Source: Erythrobacter sp.
GTDB lineage: Bacteria > Pseudomonadota > Alphaproteobacteria > Sphingomonadales > Sphingomonadaceae
Assembly (NCBI RefSeq): GCF_035194505.1
Contig: NZ_CP136573.1
Span: 310,001 to 374,000, forward strand
Length of the DNA: 64,000 nt
Direction: 5' to 3'
This document shows, one piece after another, positions 1 through 6,768 of the stretch (position 1 is its first letter; every line of letters starts with the position of its first letter). A program made the translations under genes and the position numbers. Below the pieces are notes generated by a model. The model had not been told where the DNA came from. It ran no database searches and saw nothing but the letters and a program-made list of their open reading frames with translations.

Positions 1-235
1 GTTCGCTATCGGTTTTGCACGTTTCGAGTAGGCCGTAAAACTTTGAACGCCAAGATGCGTTCCTTCTGACCATATATAAGCCGTTGAATGTCCTTTGGTA
101 TTCCTGATTCTGGGCTACATTCAGCGATCTGAGCGATCGTATAGTGTAGGCGTATCGATCCAGGTCGGCGTGTCTGCGTTTGAGCGCGTCGAATATCTTG
201 GATTGGCGATCTGCAAGGTCGTCAACGGTGATCAT
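1..235 (-). CDS. Unknown protein, 5' part only (runs off the left edge)
   Basis: An open minus-strand frame begins with ATG at 235 (MITVDDLADRQ...) and reads 78 codons to the window edge with no stop. The visible part is hydrophilic, rich in Arg, Asp and Leu, and probably helical; a stretch NGLYMVRRNASWR stands out. No signal peptide or catalytic motif is seen. It is divergent from the Dpd modification operon, separated by about 130 bp, so it is probably another island gene. I do not recognise the family. Support is only the open frame, sensible start and composition matching its neighbours. Confidence 0.5.
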   Translation of the reverse strand, partial: MITVDDLADRQSKIFDALKRRHADLDRYAYTIRSLRSLNVAQNQEYQRTFNGLYMVRRNASWRSKFYGLLETCKTDSE

Positions 236-368
236 TCCGCATCCCTCAAGCCTCGTTCTGGCATTTGTTTTCAAAATTCCATGGGAAAAGCGTCGCATTT
301 ATCTGGAAGTCCATGCGAACCTGAGCTACTAAAAATGCGGACAAAACAACGCACCAAGAGACTGAATT

Positions 369-1295
369 TTGACCATTGTTATCACCACCTGCACAAATCG
401 GAAGCGTAAGCCTGTATCCCAGGGTTTGCACGCCGCTTCGCTTGCAGTTGGTGATTTGACGGATGTGGCAGACGAGTGGGGGCGCCGCCTTCGGCAGCCC
501 GATCAGCTTTTCCCGGTCATGGAGGTATATGGAGGCAGGTCATTCCAGGAGGCCAAAGCGGTCGCGGAGCGTCTGGATGCCGATGTCTTTGTGATTTCCG
601 CAGGGCTTGGTCTGGTTGATGCCTCCGAACCGATCCCCTCATATGCTTGCACCGTTTTGGATGGCGCCGAGGACGGTATTGAGCCCAAGGTTTTGGGTGA
701 TTTTTCGAGCATGGAGTGGTGGGATCATCTCAAGCGAGTGTCGCCATTTGCCAGAGACCTCCTAGAGGTTGTCGCAAGCGCCGAGGACAGGCTCGTACTT
801 GCCGCGCTTTCGGACAGCTATATCCGAATGCTTTCTGAGGATCTCATGGCGCTTGCAGATGAGCGCCTAGCCAGGCTGCGTGTGTTCACCCGAGCCCCCT
901 TGGACCGAATTCCGGTTAGATTGCAGCCATGCGTAATGCCTTACGATGACCGCTTGGACGGCCCGGCGAGCCCGATCAAAGGTACGCGAAGCGACTTCGC
1001 TGGGCGGGCACTTCGGCATTTCTCCGATTACATCCTACCTGGCGCCGAAGGCGACACGCCTGATCGCCATAGCCAGGCAGTCCGCGAGGCTATGGAAGAA
1101 TGGCCATTTCCCTCAATGGTAGAGCGTCAGCGACTATCCGACGATGAGATCCTTGCGCTTCTGCATGAGCATTGGGAGGCTGCAAGAGGCAGCACCTCGG
1201 CCCTGCTTCGAGTTTTTCGCGACCAGCTAAATGTCGCCTGTGAGCAAGGGCGGTTTGCCGCTCTCGCGCGGCAGGTGCGTGCGGAGCTTTCATGA
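369..1295 (+). CDS. DUF6884/YaaA-like protein, candidate DpdC of the Dpd system
   Basis: First gene of the modification operon, 308 aa. The N-terminus has a CTNRKRKP-type start, then a GRSFQEAK helix and VISAGLGLVDASEPIPSY, the pattern of the DUF6884/YaaA-like fold. The C-terminal half is helical with no motif I recognise. In the characterised Salmonella Montevideo cluster, DpdA and DpdB insert preQ0 into DNA and DpdC is additionally needed to turn dPreQ0 into the amide dADG. All other dpd letters can be assigned here, so this gene is the DpdC candidate by elimination; that is inference. The start is TTG at 369, with no in-frame ATG giving an equivalent N-terminus. Its TGA overlaps the next ATG (ATGA). 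Confidence 0.6.
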   Translation: MTIVITTCTNRKRKPVSQGLHAASLAVGDLTDVADEWGRRLRQPDQLFPVMEVYGGRSFQEAKAVAERLDADVFVISAGLGLVDASEPIPSYACTVLDGAEDGIEPKVLGDFSSMEWWDHLKRVSPFARDLLEVVASAEDRLVLAALSDSYIRMLSEDLMALADERLARLRVFTRAPLDRIPVRLQPCVMPYDDRLDGPASPIKGTRSDFAGRALRHFSDYILPGAEGDTPDRHSQAVREAMEEWPFPSMVERQRLSDDEILALLHEHWEAARGSTSALLRVFRDQLNVACEQGRFAALARQVRAELS

Positions 1296-2413
1296 TGGCT
1301 AAAGAGACACTTTCAGTGCGAGCTGTCAGGACGGAGCAGGGCGATGGGACCCCGATCTTTGCCTTCTTTATTCATGGAGCCGACATCACTCGGATCGCCG
1401 ACATCGCCCGACTGAGAAGAGACGAGCAAGAGCTCAAAGGCTTCCAGAGGGGCGAAATCAAAGCCCACGTCAATTCGATAACTGAGTTTTTGGACAGCGG
1501 TAAGGTGCTGTTCCCCAATGCGATTATTTTGGCTCTATCACCCGAGGTGGAGTTCGCATCGGCACGTGGGCGAAAGCCAGGCAAAATTTGCGAAGTGGGT
1601 GATGCTGGAACGCTCACCATTCCAATCCATCCTACTGGGCAGAGGGCGGCCTGGATTGTTGATGGGCAGCAACGATCACTAGCGCTGGCTCGGGCTAAGA
1701 ACCAGTCGATCGCGGTCCCTGTGATTGGTTTCGTGTCCGATGATGTAGAAGCACAGCGTGAGCAGTTCATCTTGGTCAACAAAGCTAGGCCGCTTCCTAA
1801 ACGGTTGATCGATGAACTCCTCCCTGAAGTCAGCGTACTGTTGCCCCGTGATCTGGCTGCACGGCAATTGCCGAGCGCATTGTGCGAGATGCTCAACGAG
1901 GACAAGGCGTCCCCATTCTTCGGACTGATTAAGCGCGAGTCTAACGCCAAAAGTGGTTCTGGGATCGTGGCTGACTCTGCGCTGATTGAGGCTATGCGCC
2001 TTAGTCTCAAGTCGCCCACGGGAGCCCTGGGGCAGTTCAAGCGTAGCGGAGACGGTGTTGACGCGAATGGGATGTACGAGGCGCTAGTTCTATATTGGAA
2101 AGCGGTTCGCGATGAGTTTCCCGATGCTTGGGGCAAGCCGCCTACACATAGCCGCTTGATGCATAGTGCTGGCATTCGAGCCATGGGCGCCCTCATGGAT
2201 CAAATCATGCTGAGAACCGACGGCGCGTCAGACCGATCGGCAGCCGTTTCTGCGATACTCAGGCGCCTCGCACCCTATTGTAATTGGACCGCAGGGCGGT
2301 GGGACGAGATCAACCTTGTGTGGAATGAAGTTCAGTCGACATCCCAGCACATTTCCAAGCTCACAGAGCATCTTATGCACCTGGAGCGAGACCTGGCGAG
2401 GGGTGGCGCGTGA
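1292..2413 (+). CDS. dpdB: DpdB-like DGQHR-family protein, copy 1
   Basis: 373 aa. The family motif appears as VDGQQR at residues 123-128 (Gln in place of the usual His of DGQHR), followed by FILVNKARPLPKRLIDELLP, a hallmark of DndB/DpdB-type proteins with a ParB/Srx-like fold. DpdB works with the transglycosylase DpdA to put preQ0 into DNA. The gene lies immediately before dpdA, overlapping it by 4 nt (GTGA). A second protein of the same family, clearly similar around VDGQQR and the NNTKPLPKSL stretch, lies just after dpdA, so which copy is the true DpdB is open. ATG codons at 1292 and 1295 are both possible starts. Confidence 0.82.
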   Translation: MMAKETLSVRAVRTEQGDGTPIFAFFIHGADITRIADIARLRRDEQELKGFQRGEIKAHVNSITEFLDSGKVLFPNAIILALSPEVEFASARGRKPGKICEVGDAGTLTIPIHPTGQRAAWIVDGQQRSLALARAKNQSIAVPVIGFVSDDVEAQREQFILVNKARPLPKRLIDELLPEVSVLLPRDLAARQLPSALCEMLNEDKASPFFGLIKRESNAKSGSGIVADSALIEAMRLSLKSPTGALGQFKRSGDGVDANGMYEALVLYWKAVRDEFPDAWGKPPTHSRLMHSAGIRAMGALMDQIMLRTDGASDRSAAVSAILRRLAPYCNWTAGRWDEINLVWNEVQSTSQHISKLTEHLMHLERDLARGGA

Positions 2414-3699
2414 AATTTATCTTTGCGGACAGTTTGGACTACGTTGACCCTGCCTTCGATTTTATCGCTGATCGCAGCGCGGCAGAGCGTCAGCCTTACT
2501 GGGATGACGCCTACCCTCATGAGATCCTGGGTTACGCTCCTTATGACGGCGTGCTGGTTTCTAAGGGCATCGTCGGCGACCATCGTGTGAAAGGCAAATA
2601 CACTGCGAGCCAAGCGAGGCGCTTTGAACTGGTGGGGGTGCGCAAGTTTCTGCGTCTCGACAAGCCGCAGTTCGCTCACCTGGATATCTTCGGAGATTGC
2701 GGCGCTTTCACCTACGCCAGCGAAGCAAAGCCCCCTTACTCGCCTGCCGAAATCGCCGAGTTCTACGACGAATGTGGCTTCACACACGGTTGCTCAGTCG
2801 ACCACATTATCTTCGATTTCAATTCCTCCGATGCCGGCATGGAAGGTGGGTCGAATGATGCGAAAGACCGCTTCGAGATTACCTTAGAAAATGCAGACAA
2901 TTTTCGGCGCGAGGCTTTGTCTATCGGTGCGGCTTTTACCCCAATGGGGGTCGTGCAGGGGTGGTCGCCAGGGAGCATGGCGGAGGCGGCCAGGCGTCTC
3001 GTCGGGATGGGATACGATTACCTAGCTCTCGGGGGCATGGTTCCGCTAAAATCTCCTGAAATCAAGCTATGCCTCGCTGCCATCCGTGAGGTTGTGCCAG
3101 CGTCAACGCGTCTGCATATTTTAGGCTTTGCAAAGGCGGACGATATCGACAGCTTTCATAGCTACGATATCGCGAGTTTCGATACGACATCCCCCCTCAT
3201 AAGGGCGTTCAAGGATGCCAAGCAGAACTACTATCTGCCGGGGCCGGACACCCGTTTGCGCTATTTTACATCCATCCGCGTTCCTCAAGCGATTGAAAAT
3301 CCTAGGCTTCAGCGTTCGGTCAAGCGGGGGGTCCTTCGCGCCGAGGATCTAATCGCGATGGAAGGCGCCGCCTTAAAAGCATTGCGTGCATATGATCGTG
3401 GCGAAGCGGATCTTGAGGAAACCCTGCACAACGTGATGGTCTACACTGCGCCACTGGCGGAGGAGAAACCCTACGAGGATTGCCACGGATCGGTCGGGAT
3501 GACCCGATTGGCTGAGCGCTATCGCGAGACCCTTGCTGCCAAGCCTTGGAAGGAATGCTCGTGTTCGATCTGTGAGCACGCATCTGTGGATGTGATCATT
3601 TTCCGAGGCAGCAATCGGAACAAGCGGCGAGGCATTCACAACCTCGCAGTCTATAAAAACCACATTGAACGATTGGATCTGAAGCGTGCCGTCATCTGA
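2410..3699 (+). CDS. dpdA: DpdA, TGT-like DNA guanine transglycosylase (preQ0 insertion)
   Basis: 429 aa, related to queuine/archaeosine tRNA-guanine transglycosylases but acting on DNA: it exchanges guanine for preQ0. TGT landmarks are visible in order: GDCGAF (Asp96, equivalent to the general Asp of DSGGF), SVDHIIFDF (residues 129-137), ALGGMVPL (206-213, like the GGL loop), HILGF (236-240), and SFDTTSP with Asp258 where TGT has its nucleophile. The C-terminal zinc site is CSCSIC (Cys383, 385, 388) with a His near 410. Context confirms the DNA role: it sits between two DpdB-like genes and upstream of preQ0 synthesis genes. GTG start inside the preceding stop (GTGA). Confidence 0.92.
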   Translation: MKFIFADSLDYVDPAFDFIADRSAAERQPYWDDAYPHEILGYAPYDGVLVSKGIVGDHRVKGKYTASQARRFELVGVRKFLRLDKPQFAHLDIFGDCGAFTYASEAKPPYSPAEIAEFYDECGFTHGCSVDHIIFDFNSSDAGMEGGSNDAKDRFEITLENADNFRREALSIGAAFTPMGVVQGWSPGSMAEAARRLVGMGYDYLALGGMVPLKSPEIKLCLAAIREVVPASTRLHILGFAKADDIDSFHSYDIASFDTTSPLIRAFKDAKQNYYLPGPDTRLRYFTSIRVPQAIENPRLQRSVKRGVLRAEDLIAMEGAALKALRAYDRGEADLEETLHNVMVYTAPLAEEKPYEDCHGSVGMTRLAERYRETLAAKPWKECSCSICEHASVDVIIFRGSNRNKRRGIHNLAVYKNHIERLDLKRAVI

Positions 3700-4786
3700 A
3701 ACCATGCAATACCTAACGGTCACCGCCCAGCAGAGCAGTGAGCATACGGTTCTAGTGTTCGCGGCAAAGGCATCGGACATTCTGCGCTTCGCCACCATCG
3801 ATCGAATTGGGCGAGACGCCCAAGGGGTGCTCAGCGGGTTCCAGCGGCCGCAAGTGGCGGCGCATATCCGAGAAATTCAGGATTATCTCGAGAAGCCCAA
3901 CTCGGTTTTGCCGAACCCCATTGTGGTTGCCTTCACCGAGAAGGTCGGTGTCAAAGATCTGGGTAATGGGTCCGCGCAGCTGACGATCGATTTGAGCGAT
4001 GGCCCTCCTGGTTTGGTAGTGGATGGCCAGCAGCGTTTAACGGCACTCTCCGCGGTAGAGCGTGACTTCCAGGTGTTTGTGTCGGTTTTGATCTGCCAGG
4101 ATGAGGCGGAGCTTCGGCGTCAATTCGTGCTGATAAACAACACCAAGCCGCTCCCTAAATCTCTGATTTATGAACTGTTGCCGACCGTTGATGATCTCCC
4201 TGCGCGGCTTAGCCGCCGATCCACTGCGGCTGATCTGACTGCTCGTCTGAACTTCGAGAACACTGCTCTGAAGGGTTACATTAGGCAGCACACCTGCCCC
4301 GAGGGGATCATCGCCGACACCGTGATGCAAAAGATCATCATGGAATCTCTGGCTAATGGGGTGATGCGCGATCTCATACGTCACGCAAAGGGCGAGGATG
4401 AGTGCCTTCGATTGATTTCCAATTTCTTCGAGGCTGTCAAACGCGTGTTTCCAGACGCTTGGTACGGGCACAAGCCTACCACTTCGCGCTTGGTTCACGG
4501 GGCCGGCATTCAAGCTTTGGGCGATGTGATGGAAGTGCTGGCGGCGAGGGCTGATGCCCGAACCGTTGAGGAATTCGTCGAGGGCCTGGCATGTTTGAGA
4601 GATAAGGCAGCTTGGACCGAGGGTGAGTGGGAGCTCGGAGGTGAGGTGCGTCGGTGGAATTCACTTCAGAATGTAAACCGCGACGTTGCTCTCCTGAAGC
4701 ATTACCTTGTTGGCCTGATCAAGGCTGACCTGCGCCAAAAGCGCCAGGCTGCCCCAGCGCCACTTTTTGAAACGGCGGAAGTTTAG
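3686..4786 (+). CDS. DpdB-like DGQHR-family protein, copy 2
   Basis: 366 aa, paralogous to the protein encoded at 1292. It has VVDGQQR at residues 111-117 and FVLINNTKPLPKSLIYELLP, and shares GFQR near residue 51 and the HIREIQDYL helix with copy 1. It is a member of the DndB/DpdB DGQHR family, so it probably assists DpdA. A GTG start at 3686 overlaps dpdA by 14 nt and aligns with the N-terminus of copy 1; an ATG at 3704 is the alternative. queE follows after only 3 nt. Two DGQHR proteins could have split roles, for example as heteromeric partners, as ATPase and DNA-binding subunits, or in target choice; nothing in the sequence decides this. Confidence 0.8.
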   Translation: MPSSETMQYLTVTAQQSSEHTVLVFAAKASDILRFATIDRIGRDAQGVLSGFQRPQVAAHIREIQDYLEKPNSVLPNPIVVAFTEKVGVKDLGNGSAQLTIDLSDGPPGLVVDGQQRLTALSAVERDFQVFVSVLICQDEAELRRQFVLINNTKPLPKSLIYELLPTVDDLPARLSRRSTAADLTARLNFENTALKGYIRQHTCPEGIIADTVMQKIIMESLANGVMRDLIRHAKGEDECLRLISNFFEAVKRVFPDAWYGHKPTTSRLVHGAGIQALGDVMEVLAARADARTVEEFVEGLACLRDKAAWTEGEWELGGEVRRWNSLQNVNRDVALLKHYLVGLIKADLRQKRQAAPAPLFETAEV

Positions 4787-4789
4787 CCG

Positions 4790-5422
4790 ATGAGCTACGC
4801 CGTTAAAGAGATCTTCAAGACCCTTCAAGGTGAGGGCGCCCACACTGGCCGGGCGGCGGTGTTCTGCCGCTTTGCCGGGTGCAATCTTTGGTCTGGTCGA
4901 GAGCAGGACCGCGCATCGGCGCAATGCCGGTTCTGCGACACGGATTTTGTGGGTGTGGATGGAACAGGAGGCGGCCGTTTCGCCGATCCAGAAACTTTGG
5001 CAAAGGCAATTGAGGCGGAATGGGGCGGCCCAGGAGAGCGACGGTATGTGGTGCTGACCGGCGGCGAACCTTTGCTTCAGGTCGATGGGCCATTGGTCGA
5101 CGCGCTGCATGCTCTGGGCTTCGAGATCGGTGTTGAGACTAATGGCACCCAGCCTGCCCCAGAGGGGCTGGATTGGATATGCGTAAGCCCCAAGGCGGGG
5201 ACGGATCTTGTCCTGACTTCGGGTAACGAACTCAAGCTGGTTTATCCCCAGGACAATGCACTGCCGAGCCAATATGAGAATTTAGCGTTTGATCATTTCT
5301 ATCTGCAGCCGATGGATTGCGATGAATCAGCAGCCCATACTGAAAAGGCGATCAATTACTGCATGAATAATCCGCGTTGGAGGCTTTCGCTTCAAACGCA
5401 TAAGACTGTCGGGATCCGGTGA
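4790..5422 (+). CDS. queE: QueE, 7-carboxy-7-deazaguanine synthase
   Basis: 210 aa radical-SAM enzyme that converts 6-carboxytetrahydropterin to 7-carboxy-7-deazaguanine, the second dedicated step to preQ0. The cluster motif is the CX14CX2C variant (Cys31, Cys46, Cys49, ending CRFCDTDF) seen in one proteobacterial QueE group. Substrate and SAM elements FKTLQGEG near residue 9 and VLTGGEPLLQ are clear. It sits between the DpdB paralogue and queD. A preQ0 supply encoded inside the DNA-modification operon fits substrate provision to DpdA, although its product could also feed host tRNA queuosine synthesis. Confidence 0.93.
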   Translation: MSYAVKEIFKTLQGEGAHTGRAAVFCRFAGCNLWSGREQDRASAQCRFCDTDFVGVDGTGGGRFADPETLAKAIEAEWGGPGERRYVVLTGGEPLLQVDGPLVDALHALGFEIGVETNGTQPAPEGLDWICVSPKAGTDLVLTSGNELKLVYPQDNALPSQYENLAFDHFYLQPMDCDESAAHTEKAINYCMNNPRWRLSLQTHKTVGIR

Positions 5423-5796
5423 TGTACGAGCTCAGCAAACAATTCCTTTTTGATGCAGCCCACACTTTGCATCGCAAAATTGAGACCGAGTCGAGCCTGC
5501 GGATCCATGGCCATAGCTATCGTGCTGAGGTCACACTTCGCGGCCACCCAGACCCAGCAACGGGTATGATCATGGATGTTGGCAATCTTGAGCGAGAGCT
5601 TGAGGCCGTACGCGATGCACTGGATCATCGGTTTCTGGATGAAATTAATGACCTGGGTCCCGCGACTATGGAAAACCTCTGCCGTTGGATTTGGGTCAAG
5701 TTAGAGCCTGGGCTTCCAGCTTTGTGGAAGGTCAGCGTGTCTCGCTCCAGCAATGGCGATGCATGCAGCTATTGGGGTGAGGGTGGTCAGGGATGA
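5422..5796 (+). CDS. queD: QueD, 6-carboxy-5,6,7,8-tetrahydropterin synthase
   Basis: About 124 aa, in the 6-pyruvoyl-tetrahydropterin synthase fold. It makes 6-carboxytetrahydropterin from dihydroneopterin triphosphate. Zinc ligands are His in FDAAHTL and both His of IHGHSY; the conserved MDVGNLE and ALDHRFL (catalytic Asp/His pair) and TMENLCRWIW follow. The usual CxxxHGH cysteine is replaced by serine (SLRIHGH), a variant I also associate with related QueD groups, so loss of activity should not be assumed. The start is taken as ATG at 5422, overlapping the queE stop (TGATG); GTG at 5419 is also possible. The end overlaps queC by 4 nt. Confidence 0.9.
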   Translation: MYELSKQFLFDAAHTLHRKIETESSLRIHGHSYRAEVTLRGHPDPATGMIMDVGNLERELEAVRDALDHRFLDEINDLGPATMENLCRWIWVKLEPGLPALWKVSVSRSSNGDACSYWGEGGQG

Positions 5797-6503
5797 ACTC
5801 TGGCGAGAAGGCTCTGGTCCTGTTTTCGGGCGGACAAGATTCTGCGACGTGTCTCGCTTGGGCTCTTGAGCGCTTCAGTGCGGTAGAGACAGTGGCCTTC
5901 GACTACGGACAGCGGCACAAGGTCGAACTCGAATGCCGGGAAGAGTTCCTCGCAAAAGTCGTTGAGATCAAGCCAGAATGGAAGGCTCGCTTGGGCCCAG
6001 ATCACAAGCTTGACCTATCCGTTTTGGGCAAAATCAGTGAGACCAGCCTGACACAGGAGGCCGAGATTGCCCTCCGAGAAGATGGTTTGCCCAACACGTT
6101 TGTACCCGGACGCAATCTCCTCTTTTTCACGCTTGCCGCCGCGGTCGCATACCGGCGTCAGTTACGTCACCTAGTGGGCGGGATGTGTGAAACGGATTTC
6201 TCTGGGTATCCTGATTGCCGGGATGACACCCTCAAGTCGCTTCAAGTGACCCTCAACCTTGGAATGGGGTCAAACTGCGTCGTCGATACCCCGTTGATGT
6301 GGATCGACAAGGCTAGCACTTGGCAAATGGCCGCTGATCTTGGCGGTGGGCAACTGGTTGATTTGATCAGGACATCGACCCACACCTGCTACTTGGGTGT
6401 GCGCGATCAAGAGCATGATTGGGGCTTTGGCTGCGGCCATTGTCCAGCATGTGACCTCCGGTTGACCGGCTATCGGAAGTTCGTGGCAGTTTCTCGAACT
6501 TGA
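5793..6503 (+). CDS. queC: QueC, 7-cyano-7-deazaguanine (preQ0) synthase
   Basis: 236 aa. It converts 7-carboxy-7-deazaguanine to preQ0 using ammonia and ATP. The PP-loop SGGQDS is at residues 12-17, FDYGQRHKVE follows, VPGRNLLF is present, and the zinc site is made by CRDD upstream and CGHCPACDLR near the C-terminus. It is the last gene of operon 1 and is followed by a hairpin. GTP cyclohydrolase I (FolE), the first enzyme of the route, is not in the window and would have to come from the host's folate pathway. ATGA overlap with queD. Confidence 0.94.
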   Translation: MNSGEKALVLFSGGQDSATCLAWALERFSAVETVAFDYGQRHKVELECREEFLAKVVEIKPEWKARLGPDHKLDLSVLGKISETSLTQEAEIALREDGLPNTFVPGRNLLFFTLAAAVAYRRQLRHLVGGMCETDFSGYPDCRDDTLKSLQVTLNLGMGSNCVVDTPLMWIDKASTWQMAADLGGGQLVDLIRTSTHTCYLGVRDQEHDWGFGCGHCPACDLRLTGYRKFVAVSRT

Positions 6504-6526
6504 TGGACGCTTTGCCACCCTCATGA

Positions 6527-6549
6527 AAGGTGCCAAAGCGGGGCACCTT
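6527..6549 (+). terminator. Hairpin after queC, probable terminator of the modification operon
   Basis: Perfect 8-bp arms AAGGTGCC (6527-6534) and GGCACCTT (6542-6549) with a 7-nt loop start 24 nt after the queC stop. The following tract is only weakly T-rich (TCGTTT), so termination may be partial. Position between two tandem operons supports the call. Confidence 0.5.
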
Positions 6550-6768
6550 CGTTTGCTAGATTTACCCAGCACCCTTGTGCGTACCCTGATATGCCGGCAG
6601 ACTGCGTTCGGGCGGTCTGATTCCGGCTAGATTGGGTCGTTTTCAGTTGGCAGCGCCCTGCTGAATTGAGAAATAATAGTTCGCAAACGTATTGAGAATG
6701 TGCTGCAAAGTTACTAACTCGCGAGGGGTTAGCGAGGCCAGCGGAGGCAAATTACTCGAGGGGGGTAT
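6550..6768 (+). promoter_or_regulatory. Intergenic region, presumed promoter of the restriction operon
   Basis: The only sizeable gap inside the Dpd locus. It is comparatively AT-rich near 6670-6720 and ends with a purine-rich GAGGGGGG ribosome-binding site at 6758-6765 before the GTG start of dpdE. TTGAGA near 6667 followed by TATTGA about 18 nt later is a weak candidate promoter. No clear operator palindrome was found. Confidence 0.4.

Noticed and set aside
95..409. A plus-strand frame of 104 codons before the Dpd operon
   Set aside because: It overlaps a better divergent gene (1-235) and the true first gene (369), has no ribosome-binding site and no sensible composition.
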